Assembly (NCBI RefSeq): GCF_014839805.1
Contig: NC_051115.1
Location: 2,602,600 to 2,666,599, forward strand
Reading direction: 5' to 3'
DNA from: Manduca sexta
Lineage: Eukaryota; Arthropoda; Insecta; Lepidoptera; Sphingidae
DNA: 64,000 bases
Shown: piece by piece, positions 10,901 through 21,629 of the stretch
Layout of the letters: each line of letters starts with the position of its first letter
Position numbering within the stretch: the stretch's first letter is position 1
The notes under the pieces: model-generated
Seen by the model: only the letters and a program-made list of their open reading frames with translations
The model's database searches: none
Told to the model about the DNA's origin: nothing
Program-made: the position numbers and the translations under genes

Positions 10901-13900
10901 AGATCACGATACACTTGGGCAACTCGGTTTTAGGCTATTCTGCTGCTAAGCACTAGCTTCCTCAGCTACGGAGACTACAGTAAGCTAGGTACCAAGCTGG
11001 GCTAGTGCGGTTTGGGCGTATAATTACTTTCATTTTAATCATCACATGGAGTATATTTTCCCCAGCTCGACCGGGGCATTACCACTTTCTAACAAAAACC
11101 GACATGAAGCAAGGGCTTTGTAGTTGCGTTTCTAACTTAAAAAGGTCGTTTCCGCAAGTGGTATCACCTCGGTCTTGTAGTGGTATCACCCCAGTTTTAC
11201 ACATAAAATAGCTAAAACAATTATCATGATAAAACTCACCAATAATATTTCAAAGAAAGTTTTATATCCGAGCTTATGCCAGCTTATATGTTGGTGACCC
11301 TCCAGTTTAGTGTACCTCGAGGCCGTCGATACATCATTCCAATTGTTAGAAGACTCATAACTGTTCACTACTAAATCCATATAGAATAGTAATGAATCTA
11401 AGAATTTCGTGTTTTTCGATAAATGCGGGTATTTTTCGTTCATGTAGTCTAGCATTCTGGAAAAGATTTTATACAATGTGTTGTATTACCAGCTTTAGGT
11501 AATTGAACTGTGGCTAGGGTTGCCAGCAATTCCGTGAAATATAGTATTTTTCAAAATAAGGTTTAAAAATATAGTACACACACATCACGGATTTATCACC
11601 GAAGGGGTATGCAGAGGCGCAACTAGGGCACCCACTTTTCGCCAAGTATGTTCTGTCCCATGATGTGATAGGGGGCGAGCCTATCGCCATATCGGGCACA
11701 AATTCCAGACTCCGGGCTGATACTGAGCAGAAAAACTCAAATATCATTGAAATTAAACTAATTTTACGGATTTTATCGCGGTTTTTAATAAAAAAAAATC
11801 TCCCGACGTTTCGAAGACTTTGCAGCCTTCATGGTCAGTCCCCCCCGTGACCATGAAGGCTGCAAAGTAGCTGCAAAAAAACCGCGATAGATCCGGAAAA
11901 TTAGTTTAATTTCAATGTCTAACATTCGCGTAAACATAAGAAATCATTATGCAACCCAAATATCACTTTGCCCGACCCGGGATTCGAACCCATGACCTTA
12001 GAACGCTGAGGAACCGCGCATGCAGTACAACTACGCCACCGAGACAGTTACTAACTTTCGCATTTAAAATTAATAAATAAGAGAAGATTATATCATTCCA
12101 TTGCGACGTTTTTAATGACATCATTTATGGAATCACCAACACAATGATATACTGTTTTTTGAAGGAGTTTCCTTATATCCTTTCTTGTATAATAATAAAT
12201 TACAATATCAGCCCTGTATTATATACTGTCCCACTGCACGGGCCTTCTCTACTGAGAGTTAGGCCCTAGTCTACCACGCTGTAGTGCGGGCAGACTTCAC
12301 ACACCCTCGAAATTCCTATAGAGAACTTCTCTGGTATGCAGATTACCTCACAATGTTCTCCTTCACCGTTAAAGTAAGCGATAATTGACAAATACACACA
12401 TCTGTATATATGAAAGAAAGTGGTGTTAGTTACACTATTTATAACTCAAGAACGGAGGAACCGAATTTGGGTGAAAATTGGTGGAGAGGTAGCTTAGAAC
12501 CAGGGGACGGACATAGGATACTTTTTATGCCGTTCCCACGGGAACGGGACGTTGTATAAGAAAGCAAAATTTGGTATGGAGATAGTATAAGACCTTGGGA
12601 AGGTTATAGGCTACTATCCCGGGAAAATATATAGTGGGACTTTTATCCCGGAAAACTCCTTCACGCGGGCGAAGTCGCGAGCAAAAGCTAGTGATTTTAT
12701 AAAAGTCAGAAGTGTATGCCTTTTGGAATTTGAACTTGCAGACATTCGCCCGGTTTCCTCATGTTTTCCTCAAAGCATTAAAAAAGACACTGGACTTACT
12801 TCCTCCATATATACTGGCCCATAGGCTCAGGCACAGCTGGCGGGTGGTCGGCCGCGTCCAACCCATACTCCATAAGGTCTTGAATCACACGATCGTCAGC
12901 TGACGAGCCGTCGGAGTTGTAAATCTTGAAGTCCAACGATTGGGTGAGGAGTGGTATGTTTGTTTTGACGGCCGCGTCGAACACTCGACTTGGGTATGTG
13001 CCGTGCATCCTGGTGAGATTTGAAATGAAATGATTTATTAGAATCCGTAAAATGTTATACATTATTTAGATTCCGTCAATATCTCTACCACCAGTTCGTG
13101 CAGTTCTCACCAGGGAACGGGCAAGAAACTCTGGTGTTGCTCTTTTCAAAGTCAGTTTAAGACACAAGTTTCAAACAAACACACATCATGCATCTATCCC
13201 TGAAGGGGTATGCAGACGTGCAACTAGGTAACAACTCCCACTTTTCGCCAAGTGTGTTCCGTCTCATGATAGGGGGCGAGTCTATCGCCATATCGGGCAC
13301 AAATTCCAGATTCCGGACTGATACTGAGCAGAAAAACCCAAATATCACTTTGCCTGACCCGGGATTCGAACCCAGGACCTCAGAGCGCTGCCGTACCACG
13401 CATGCAGTACAACTAGGCCACCGATACATTCTGGTGAGAATTGACAACATTTCATTTTTTCAACACACTCAAATGTTTATATTTTATGAAACTAGATCTA
13501 AAATTATGAGACCCATATTTTATCTTTTTTCAAAATTTAGATATTTTAATTCATGATTTTCACTTTGAATTCTGTTTTATTTTAAAACGACGTAAGCACC
13601 ACATGACGTCATATATACGGCTCAAGACGTAATAACCTTTGCTTTGCAGTAAAAAAGAAATGAAGTGACAGTTTTTTGTTTCTCTCCCTCTCTTTGACAG
13701 TTGTGACGTAACTATTGTAATACTTACATTTGACATTGACAAATAATGGTGTCTTAGTTTTTTTAAATAAATAATAAGGTGGACCACAGAACTACTTCAT
13801 TGAACCGTATGTATGACGTCATCAAGCACTTTTCGGTATTTAATTTTTTTCTTCGAAATTAAGTGTTAAAAAAATATTAAAAATACATAATTGAACTCAG

Positions 13901-14969
13901 AGTAGAAAAATTAAGAAACGGTATTTTTGTTTAAAGGACTTTATATTTTGAAATGTTGTCAATTATATTTTTTATATCATCATTAGCCGTAGCATGTCCA
14001 CTGCTGAACATGGGTCTCTCCCAAAGATTTCCAGATCAACCTATAGTAATCCCGCATCCAGCCTTCTATATTTATATACAGGGCATTTTGACATTGCGTT
14101 ACTAAATGGAACCACATACTCGTCTTCACCTTTGCTGACATTGTGCCAAAAATCATACATTAAGGTTATAGCTTAAGGTCCATTTTTCATACATTTAATA
14201 CGACGAAATTTTAAAGGCCGAAATATCCATGCATATTAATTATTTTTACGTTTTTCTTTCAACTTCAAGAACTAATCACTAACTAGACGTGAATTTAAAT
14301 TCTTTACTTGTCAATACTTGTTTAGTTACCCAGATTAAAGGTGAAACAAAATGTATGAAAAATGGACCTTAAGCTATAACCTTAATAACGAATATTTTCA
14401 CCAAAAATCCTGGTTTTAGTATTCGGATTTTTTTATCATTTTGTAGTTTAATGCGAATATGGCGTGTGTGTGAATGTATTTCTGACTGAAACTATGATGT
14501 TGCTGCGACGAATTCTCTTAGAGTAGAAGTAGTGGCGAAAAATACTCTTTATTCATATTTATTTTGTTTGAAACTTACACTTTTTTATTTTACATCTACG
14601 GCTGAAGTAACTTATTCTAGAGTTATTTCCAAGTAGATAAGTATGTGGTTTCATTTAGTAACGCAATATCAAAATGACCCTGTATAGAGACTGATTCAAA
14701 ACTTGACTCACATCGGCCACTATGACGAGTTTTATACTTCGTGTACGCTACCACATTAACAATTTTATACAAATATCACCAGTAAATATTTGTACTCACC
14801 ACTCAGCCCCGAGCTCGACGAGTCCATCTCCGAAGGGCACGGTGTTGACTCGTCCGCCGACCCTGTCCATCGCCTCCAGCGCCAGGACCTTCTTCCCGGC
14901 CTTGGCGAGGGTCGACGCGGCCGTCGCACCAGCTGACCCTAGGCCTACCACGATCGTGTCGTAACTCAT
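7903..14969 (-). CDS. flavin amine (polyamine) oxidase AO1, predicted peroxisomal
   Basis: FAD-dependent amine oxidases of this family oxidise polyamines or acetyl-polyamines, giving an aldehyde, an amine and H2O2. Coding exons are 14969-14800 (exon begins at 14973), 13009-12800, 11456-11240, 10469-10291, 9796-9526, 8586-8483 and 8143-7903; phases join to 463 residues. Visible are the Rossmann motif GLGSAG (9-14), ribose-binding E32, GGR (38-40), AEWMHG, the conserved FAD-proximal Lys (K286, in MDKIILRF) and the C-terminal FAD motif LFAGEATN...TVHGASETGY. It ends in SKL, a canonical PTS1, and has no N-terminal signal, so I infer a peroxisomal acetyl-polyamine oxidase-like enzyme. Substrate is not proven. 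A leader exon ending at 20181 joins in phase and would add Met-Lys-Ala-Ile before Met1. Confidence 0.88.
8215..8412 (+). mobile_element. RTE LINE 3' fragment in AO1 intron
   Basis: The plus strand reads TRTDDLIKVGGGRWMRA then GEGKYSAVD-type residues and ends in GCTGATGATG. It is a decayed copy of the same RTE C-terminus seen at 6975, between AO1 exons 8 and 7. Confidence 0.65.
8865..9205. repeat. interspersed repeat, ACACAGGCTGATCCCGGATC family
   Basis: Related pieces occur near 10870-10935, 14690-14745 and 44838-44950; all contain a variant of GGCCACTATGGCGGGTTTT, and two continue to ATATATCCTACCA. The copy here is split by about 200 bp of AT-rich DNA. Family class unknown. Confidence 0.45.
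9215..9510 (+). repeat. interspersed repeat family Z
   Basis: The consensus starts at TGAATGACGAGACGA, passes GTAAGCGATACGACCGCC and GACATTGCGGTGGTACC and ends at CTACCACCAGTA. At least eight copies occur in this window. It has no ORF; one copy (34074) shows a short target duplication, which suggests a SINE-like element. Confidence 0.7.
9846..10030 (+). mobile_element. decayed Helitron fragment
   Basis: It begins TCTATACATATAAAGCTGAA followed by GAGTTTGTTTGTTTG and an AATCTCAGTAACTA-type motif, the 5' end of the Helitron family seen complete at 17477. It lies in AO1 intron between exons 6 and 5. Confidence 0.6.
10530..10820 (+). repeat. interspersed repeat family Z, second copy in AO1
   Basis: Same start (TGAATGACGAGACGAGCTTG) and end (GATCTACCACCAG) as the copy at 9215, with small deletions. 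Confidence 0.65.
11583..12052 (-). mobile_element. tRNA-derived SINE S2, split by a palindromic insertion
   Basis: Read on the minus strand, the element has a tRNA-like head with B box GGTTCGAATCC and a body containing GCCCGATATGGCGATAGGC. It is split at 11746-11936 by a hairpin element, with the word CAAATATCA present on both sides as the duplicated target. The SINE lies in the AO1 intron between exons 4 and 3. Confidence 0.75.
11746..11936. mobile_element. palindromic MITE-like element nested in SINE S2
   Basis: The left part (ATTGAAATTAAACTAATTTT, then ATCGCGGTTTTT) and the right part (AAAAACCGCGAT, then AAAATTAGTTTAATTTCAAT) are inverted copies. The inner arms GCAGCCTTCATGGTCA and TGACCATGAAGGCTGC meet at a C-run, so the core could fold into one long hairpin. 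It belongs to the CGTTTCGAAGAC family found at five other places here. Confidence 0.7.
12203..12745 (-). mobile_element. tRNA-derived SINE S1 split by a Helitron
   Basis: The 3' part (12203-12400) and 5' part (12692-12745) match one S1 element on the minus strand. The Helitron at 12401-12691 separates them exactly between A and T of the S1 consensus ACACACATGATTTT. Confidence 0.75.
12401..12691 (+). mobile_element. short non-autonomous Helitron
   Basis: It starts TCTGTATATATGAAAG, ends GCGAGCAAAAGCTAG after the GC-rich dyad GCGGGCGAAGTCGCG, and is flanked by A on the left and T on the right without target duplication. These are the defining end features of Helitrons. There is no Rep/helicase ORF; it is 291 bp. 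Confidence 0.78.
13188..13432 (-). mobile_element. tRNA-derived SINE S2, nearly complete
   Basis: On the minus strand the head reads GGCCTAGTTGTACTGCATG and the B box GGTTCGAATCC, followed by the S2 body. This is the cleanest S2 copy in the window and lies upstream of AO1 exon 3. Confidence 0.78.
14079..14682. mobile_element. DNA transposon or MITE with CAGGG inverted ends, TSD TATA
   Basis: The left end CAGGGCATTTTGACATTGCG and the right end are inverted copies over about 45 bp, flanked on both sides by TATA. There is no transposase ORF. A second element (14160-14385) is nested inside. It lies in AO1 intron between exons 3 and 2. Confidence 0.72.
14160..14385. mobile_element. MITE family Y, nested copy
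   Basis: The terminal inverted repeat is TTAAGGTTATAGCTTAAGG, continuing into TCCATTTTTCATACATT. The core ACTAGACGTGAATTTAAATT is shared with the copy at 15637. Confidence 0.72.
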
Positions 14970-14973
14970 GATG
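14800..14973 (-). other. AO1 exon 2 (first certain coding exon)
   Basis: The exon starts after TTTGTTTCAG and ends at GAGTG before GTGAGT. It encodes the FAD-binding N-terminus. The start codon ATG is at 14969-14967, four bases into the exon, so any upstream leader must end in phase 2 to extend the protein. At the DNA level it is nearly identical to AO2 and AO3 exon 2. Confidence 0.85.
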
Positions 14974-15046
14974 CTGAAACAAAAGGTTGCGGTGGTGAAA
15001 TTTCATGAAGCAAATTTTTAGTTCAGTTAACATATATTAATAATAA

Positions 15047-15315
15047 ATCAGCCCTGTTTTATATACTGTTCCACTGTTGGACACGGGCCTCCTCTACTAC
15101 TGAGAGGTTAGGCCTCAGTCCACCACGCTGTAGTGCGAACAGACTTCACACACCCTCAAAATTCCTATAGAGAACTTCTCAGGTTCACCGTTAAAGCAAG
15201 CGATAATTCACAAAGAATACACACAAAACTTTATAAAAATCAGAGGTGGTTGGGTTTTGAACATGCGGACATTCGTCTCGGTAGTCCGTTCCACAACTAA
15301 CTAGGCCATCGCCGC
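15047..15315 (-). mobile_element. tRNA-derived SINE S1
   Basis: The 3' end at left reads ATCAGCCCTG, the head at right reads (minus strand) AGCGGCGATGGCCTAGTTAG with a degenerate B box. It lies just upstream of AO1 exon 2. Confidence 0.75.
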
Positions 15316-15636
15316 TATTACATATTGACGAGAAACAAAAACTAAGCGGATTAGTCTTAATCCTAAATCATGTGCGGAGTGGACCTCATACTTGGAGTTT
15401 CAATGTTCCTGTGCCGGAAGGGTCTATGCATTAATAAAAAAAAACATCATCAAAAGTGAGATCACGTATAGAAGCAAACGTACGGAGCTACATAGACGTG
15501 GGACAACGACCAAGCTCTTAATTAAAATAAAAAAAAAAAGTTCTAAATCAACAATCATTTACACATCTACCAAAGTTATTATGCGTAGGTAATTCAAATA
15601 GCTATATAATCGAAATCGCAAATGTAAAGTCAGCGC

Positions 15637-15850
15637 CTTATGGCGATACCTCAAGGTCCATTTTATATGACGAAATTTTAAAGGCAGAAATATCCATGAT
15701 TATTAATTATTTTTACATTTTTCTTTCAACTGCGAGAACTTATCACTAACTAGACGTGAATTTAAATTCTTTACTTGCCAATACTTGTTTAGTTACCCAG
15801 ATTAAAGCCGAAACAAAATGTATGAAAATGGACCTTGAGGTATCGCCTTA
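15637..15850. mobile_element. MITE family Y, second copy
   Basis: Inverted ends GGCGATACCTCAAGGTCC and their complement flank the same core as the copy at 14160. The outer part of the inverted repeat differs from that copy on both ends in a matching way. Confidence 0.72.
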
Positions 15851-16382
15851 TTCCGTCTACGAAGGTATGCCCGTCTTTTTGCAATCACGGATGTTCTAAT
15901 CGAAGGACAGCTTTAATAGTCGTGTAAGGGACTTTTGACTCTCTTACTTATACCGCTATCGAAGTTGTCCTTTGAATAGAACGCCTGTCCTTACAAAAAG
16001 ACGGATTTACCCTTATAGACGGAATAAGCGCCCTGACCTTATACCTAAGAGCAACGATAATATTAAAATTATAATCACAATTATATTTGTCCCTGTGAAT
16101 GTGTTCACAATAGTAATAACTATAATTCACTCACTACTACAGTTGCAAGCGCAAGCGCATGTTTTCAACCCAACCGTCTGACGGCGGGGGGTGAGCTACG
16201 TATCAAATAGCGGAAACTCGCCCCCCCCCCCCCCCCCTACATCCTAAGCGAACCACATAAGTTCCTACTAGTTTTCTTTTAATTTTAATATTGTGAAACA
16301 CAGAAAAAAATAAAAACCGACTGACGGCTGCCTATGATTGACGACCACTTCTACCGGAGTATGAGACAATGTATATATTAAA
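15851..16382. other. unannotated AT-rich stretch with a C17 run
   Basis: No gene is supported. A run of 17 C occurs at 16221-16237 and is likely length-variable. Confidence 0.5.
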
Positions 16383-16745
16383 CTAGCTTTTGCTCGCGGC
16401 TTCGCTTGCGTGAATGAGTTTTCCGGGATAAAAGTCCCGCTATATATTTTCCCGGGATACCCTATAACCTTCCCAGGGTCCTAAACTAACCCTCTTATTC
16501 ATAGACGTTATTTATCTAAGGACGGAGCATTGTGATAACAAGTCTGTTTCTCAGTGCTGACGGCATGGCAGCCTTCGCAGTGCGTAGACATAGGGCCGTT
16601 ATGATTGGCTAATATTGTTGCATCTCAATATTAGATATAAGTCTATACCAAATTTCATAAAAATCCGCTCAGTACATTTTAAAAAAATCGATAACATACA
16701 GACAGAAATGGTGGCTTTGTTTTATAGTATGTATATATAAATAGA
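16383..16745 (-). mobile_element. non-autonomous Helitron, minus strand
   Basis: On the minus strand it starts TCTATTTATATATACATAC and ends in GCAAAAGCTAG, with flanking A on the left and T on the right of the plus strand. It carries the AAAATCCGCTCAGTACATTT-type internal region. No ORF. Confidence 0.68.
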
Positions 16746-16839
16746 TAACACACTATAATAATGCATATCTATAAGATTATCCTCAAAACATTTTGTAAAC
16801 GTAATTTCCCAAGGAAATAGGTATCTTAATGATTTATTA

Positions 16840-17290
16840 TGTTTACGCGAATGTTAGACTTTGAAGAAAAAAAAAAATCGGATTATATTGCAGTTTTTAT
16901 ATTATGCTAGCGTCCCGCCCCGGCTTCCCACGGGTGCAATGCTGATACTAAATACACTACAGAAAAACTGTGAACGTTGTATATAAAAACATAGCGGCCC
17001 GCTCTGGCTTCGCACGGGTGTAACAAACAAAATAACAGTATTTCTCCACTATTTAATGGATGTTATTATACATATAAACCTTCCTCTTGAATCACTCTAT
17101 CTATTAAAAAAAAACCGCATCAAAATCCGTTGCGTAGTTTTAAAGATTTAAGCACACATAGGGACAGAGAAAGCGACTTTGTTTTATACTATGTAGTGAT
17201 TTTCTACCGACGTTTCGAAGACCGCAGTGTTCGCGGCCACGAAGCAGACTAGGTGTTGGTCATCCGAAAAGTCAAAATTATAATATCGGC
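16840..17290. repeat. CGTTTCGAAGAC family copy holding a Helitron
   Basis: The outer parts (AATCGGATTATATTGCAG at left, ACCGACGTTTCGAAGACC and ATCCGAAAAGTCAAAATTAT at right) are one repeat copy. The Helitron at 16907-17199 lies between them. Confidence 0.55.
16907..17199 (-). mobile_element. Helitron of the TCACTACATAG family
   Basis: On the minus strand it starts TCACTACATAGTATAAAAC and ends in CTAG. Copies of the same family lie at 57443-57746 and 58717-58933. No ORF. Confidence 0.65.
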
Positions 17291-17299
17291 CTACGTTTT

Positions 17300-17476
17300 T
17301 ATTTATTTTACACTTTGTACATGTGGTATACAGGCCATGAACGAACTTAATGCCATGGCCATTCTCCCCCAGTCAACCTTGGGTTTGTATGAGGACGGAG
17401 GCAGGTGTATAAGAATGAAAAGTGAAAAACACATAAAAAGAGTAATAATAAACAAATGTAGTAACATACTTGCATA
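17300..17476. other. no gene seen
   Basis: AT-rich sequence before the tandem Helitrons. Its open frame is short and shows no recognised protein. Confidence 0.5.
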
Positions 17477-18364
17477 TCTATACTATTATATAAAGCTGAA
17501 GAGTTTGTTTGTTTGTTTGTTTGTTTGAACGCGCTAATCTCAGGAACTACTGGTCCAAACTGAAAAATTCTTTTTGCGTTGGATAGCCCTTTGTTCGTGG
17601 AGTGCTATAGGCTATATATCATCACGCTATACCCAATAGGAGCGGAGCAGTAATGCCTAATCTCAGGAACTATCGGTCCGAACTGAAAAATTCTTTTTGC
17701 GTTGGATAGCCCTTTGTTCGTGGAGTGCTATAGGCTATATATCATCACGCTATACCGAATAGGAGCGGAGCAGTAATGGCTAATCTCAGGAAATACCGGT
17801 CCAACCTGAAAAATTCTTTTTGCGTTGGATAGCCCTTTGTTCGTGGAGTGCTATAGGCTATAATTATATCATCACGCTATACCCATTAGGAGCGGAGCAG
17901 TAAAAGCTAATCTCAGGAACTACCGGTCCAAATTGAAAAAATATTTTTGCGTTGGATAGCCCTTTGTTTGTGGAGTGCTTTTAGTTATATATCATCACGC
18001 TATGACCAATAGGAGCGGAGCAGTAATGAAACATGTTGCAAAAACGGGGACAATTTATTAGTTTTGAGAGTGGCCTTTGCGTGCGCTGCGTAAACGGTTA
18101 AAGTTATGCAACAATAATGTATGACGGGATTGTTCCTCTTAAAAAGTTCTAAAAAATATATTATAAAACAAAGTCCCCCGCTGCATCCGTCTGCCTAAAC
18201 GTGTTAAACTCAAAAACTACCCAACGTATTAAGATGAAATTTGGTATGGAGACAGTTTGAGACCCTGGGAAGAACATAGGCTCCCGGGAAACTACTACTT
18301 TTATAACGGAAATCTTTAGCCTGAAAAACTTTATAACGCGGGCGGAGCCGCGGGCAAAAGCTAG
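17477..18364 (+). mobile_element. Helitron, first of a head-to-tail pair
   Basis: It starts TCTATACTATTATATAAAG after an A and ends GAGCCGCGGGCAAAAGCTAG with the GC-rich 3' dyad. Inside are four tandem units of about 123 bp, each starting near AATCTCAGGAACTA and containing GCGTTGGATAGCCCTTTGTT and TAGGAGCGGAGCAGTAATG. Non-autonomous; no Rep/helicase. Confidence 0.8.
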
Positions 18365-19120
18365 TACTATTATATAAAGCTGAAGAGTTTGTTTGTTTGT
18401 TTGTTTGTTTGAACGCGCTAATCTCAGGAACTACCGGTCCAAACCGAAAAATTCTTTTTGCGTTGGATAGCCCTTTGTTCGTGGAGTGCTATAGGCTATA
18501 TATCATCACGCTATACCCAATAGGAGCGGAGCAGTAATGGCTAATCTCAGGAACTACCGGTCCAAACTGAAAAAATCTTTTTGCGTTGGATAGCCCTTTA
18601 TTCGTGGAGTGCTATAGGCTATATATCATCACGCTATACCCAATAGGAGCGGAGCAGTAATGGCTAATCTCAGGAACTACCGATTCGAACTAAAAATATA
18701 TTTTTTTGTTGAATAGCCCTTTGTTTTGGAGTGCTCTAAGTTATATATCATCACGCTATGACCAATAGGAGCGGAGCAGTAATGAAACATGTTGCAAAAA
18801 CGGGGACAATTTATTAGTTTTGAGAGCGTCCGTTGAGTGCGCTGCGTAAACGGTTAAAGATATATAACAATGATGTATGACGGGATTGTTCCTCTTAAAA
18901 AGTTCTAAAAAATATATTATAAAACAAAGTCCCCCGCTGCATCTATCTGCCTTAACGTGTTAAACTCAAAAACTACCCAACGTATTAAGATGAAATTTGG
19001 TATGGAGACAGTTTGAGACCCTGGGAAGAACATAGGCTCCCGGGAAACTACTACTTTTATAACGGAAAACTTTAACCTGAAAAACTTTATAACGCGGGCG
19101 GAGCCGCGGGCAAAAGCTAG
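18365..19120 (+). mobile_element. Helitron, second of a head-to-tail pair
   Basis: It follows the first copy without spacer: CTAG of copy one joins TACTATTATATAAAGCTG of copy two, so the first TCTA is missing. It carries three internal units of about 123 bp rather than four and ends in AAAAGCTAG followed by T. Confidence 0.8.
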
Positions 19121-19654
19121 TATATAAATATATAGATATATCAAAAAAAATACATATATATTTACAATTACCCAAAAAATTCCTGTTGGTGGTTTGATGC
19201 AGAATGAGCTCACAGTGTCTTAAAGTCTGTCCGTTTTTTGGGTTCCGATTTCATTAAATGTAGAACAGTATCCCAAGCTTGAGCAAGCTTTTAAATAATT
19301 ATCTTATTTGTCAAACAGACCAACAGTTTGTGCACTTTTCTACGTAAATTACTTGGAATATTATCAATTTAAACAATCAACAAACGTTGTTCATTAAATT
19401 TTACTTTATCATAGTCATCTTAAAAGGACTTTCCTGTACCTACACCAAAAAGAAAAACACCATCCTCGCCTAGAATATTCTAACACAAACACAGCACGAA
19501 GGGAATCCTTTGATTCTGATTGGTCGAAACACCAATGATTAAGTTATGTGTCAATTGTTCGATCAACCATGGACATGGGTAATTTTTCCCACTACAAAAT
19601 GGTGGGGGAGTGCGCAGCTAGTCGTATAGGAAATATTTTATTAAATGATCATTA
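19121..19654. other. no gene seen
   Basis: AT-rich sequence with no supported coding or repeat structure. Confidence 0.5.
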
Positions 19655-19855
19655 AAGTGACATCTTTTTCAACTGGAAATGAAATAAATTTTCTAATGTT
19701 CCGCTCAACTTCCTTAATTTTTTCTTTCATAAGTACCTTCTTCTGACAATAACAAACACAACAAAAAAGGAAATAGTGAAATCGGTCCAGCCATTCAAGC
19801 ATGATGATGTGACCAAGGGAAATAGGGATTCATTTTTATATATATATAGATGTGT
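19655..19855 (+). repeat. interspersed repeat family W, partial
   Basis: It shares TTTTTTCTTTCATAAG, GACAATAACAAACACAAC, GTGAAATCGGTCCAGCC and GGGATTCATTTTTATATATA with copies at 30905-31770 and 45204-45490. Only the 3' half is present here. Confidence 0.6.
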
Positions 19856-20180
19856 GAGAATAGTGTAGTATATAGTAACACCACACTGGCCAGCAAATAA
19901 TCTTGAAGAAAAGAATGTTTGAATATGGAACACATTCTTTTATAAATCAAAATATGGTATATATATTGCATTGTAATACATAACTGTAATTCATTCTACT
20001 AAATTCCTTTCCCTTGAACGTATATCTGGTGCTCAAATTATTACGTCTGTTCAATATAGAATTATAGTTTAACAATGTGCGAAATAAGTCATTATCTTAG
20101 CGCGCAATGCGCACACTGAGTTGTATACTATATTGAACCGTAGCTAGTATCTAAAATAAATGAAAAAAAAATAAACTTAC

Positions 20181-20345
20181 GCTTTCATTACTTTATAGCC
20201 TTTTCGCGGGAAACCCAAATACATCAATCACATTTAATTAAAATCTGATAAAGATATTTATTACTTTGTTTACAATAACTAACCTTTCTTTAAGATTTCT
20301 AGAATGTGGAATGATACCGCAAACCAACAGCTACGATTATATACG
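20181..20345 (-). promoter_or_regulatory. candidate promoter and leader exon A of AO1
   Basis: On the minus strand a TATA-like box (GTATATAATC, about 20345-20335) is followed by about 150 bp ending ATGAAAGC before the donor GTAAGT. The region matches copies B (23.6 kb) and C (45.6 kb), including the donor and an upstream TAAAATAGAATAGAT word. The ATG at 20188 would join AO1 exon 2 in phase (Met-Lys-Ala-Ile-Met). B and C lack this ATG, so the exon may instead be untranslated. Transcription is inferred. Confidence 0.5.
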
Positions 20346-20639
20346 ATAGGTAATGATAAAAACGTTACATCACTTACGATCTGTAGGTATCTATTCTATT
20401 TTAATAAGTAAATTCTTATTTATGATTTGTAAACAAATATTCATTATGAGTTATGACTGCCGACTGTCAACTGTCAAGTGTTTTTTTTTATTTATTTATT
20501 ACGGCTCTGGATACAAGTCCATTGAGCTCGTCTTCCTTATAATGCAAGTCAAGTGTCATTTGCAGTGTTGCCAACTCTTTATCGAACCCGAAAATGACTT
20601 GATGATTAAATTAGTTTATTATGACATCGTTAAGTCTCA

Positions 20640-20776
20640 TTATGTCCAGAAGTTACACTGGATACAATATCTTTCAAACCGGAACAACAGTGACTACACA
20701 CGGCTTGACAGAAATAGACATTGCAGTGGTACCTATCCAGGCGGACTCTCACATATGAGAGATCTACCACCAGTAA
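20640..20776 (+). repeat. interspersed repeat family Z, 3' part
   Basis: It matches the family from TATGTCCAGAAGTTACACTGG to GAGAGATCTACCACCAGTA. Confidence 0.6.
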
Positions 20777-21117
20777 AAAAAATAATATAGGTCACACTAT
20801 CTATTGTTTTAGATCGACCTTTGTAGTTTCTGCACACTTTAAATACATAAACCGCCATTTTTAAACAATGTAAATTCGGGTAGCAACAGATGTGAACACA
20901 GTGACAGCTCGAAGCGCACTGAGCGCGGGAATTGGATATAGAGGTGAAAAGTTCACCTTTATTTTTTTCGACGCGTTTGAAGTTTTCTGTCTTGTAATTA
21001 ATTTGTCTAAAGTTCCAACAATGTGGGATATAAGTTCCAGACTTAGTGCGCATCAAGAGACGATGGCCCAAGGGGGGGGGGGGGTGCAAGTTGATATGGA
21101 GAATGAGAAAAGTGTGA

Positions 21118-21513
21118 ATAGGGTACCGGACTCATTTTTGTTTTTTACTAAGTATTATGAAATATTTACGTTATATAAATTATAACACAAAAGGAAATAA
21201 TAAAATGCAGTAAAAAATCAACAAGTTATAAGTCTTTGAATGTCGGTGGAAGGGGTAAGTAACAAAAAACAGAAAAGAGACAAAATACCCACATTTGACG
21301 TCATCGGGAATTACGACGCGTGCGAAAGAAAGAGATGAAGCGATATCTCCACAACGCGCCCACTTCTGCACATTACAATATTTGAAATATGAGTTACTAG
21401 CCCATTCATTAAACAATTTTTATGCAGTTTTCGCAGGAGGGTTTCTTTTTCGTATTATTGACCATTACATATAGAATAATTAACAAAATCAAACATAGGC
21501 CGGTCCCCTATTG
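21118..21513. mobile_element. MITE family V, first copy
   Basis: Ends are ATAGGGTACCGGACTCATTT at left and GGCCGGTCCCCTATT at right, inverted. The same element lies in opposite orientation at 44436-44827, including the internal TGACGTCATCGGG block. A G13 run lies just to the left. Confidence 0.65.
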
Positions 21514-21629
21514 TAGGTAAAGTCGAGAGCACATGTTCATCTGCCACTCCCGCTTTAATAATAACATACAGCAGAGCGTAATTATGTACCGAATTAGGAT
21601 TGGAGTTGGTGAATTCATTCATGTTTTAG

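Noticed and set aside
17525..18780. Regular 123 bp repeats that could suggest a CRISPR-like or satellite array
   Set aside because: Units are contiguous, without unique spacers, and are enclosed by Helitron ends in a eukaryotic genome.
15000..20000. A signal-peptide exon for AO1
   Set aside because: I looked for the conserved GGCTCCCGGCAACACA block and TATATAACGG and did not see them upstream of AO1.
20353..20790. 145-codon ORF
   Set aside because: No protein-like features; it runs into a family Z repeat and has no promoter or splice context.
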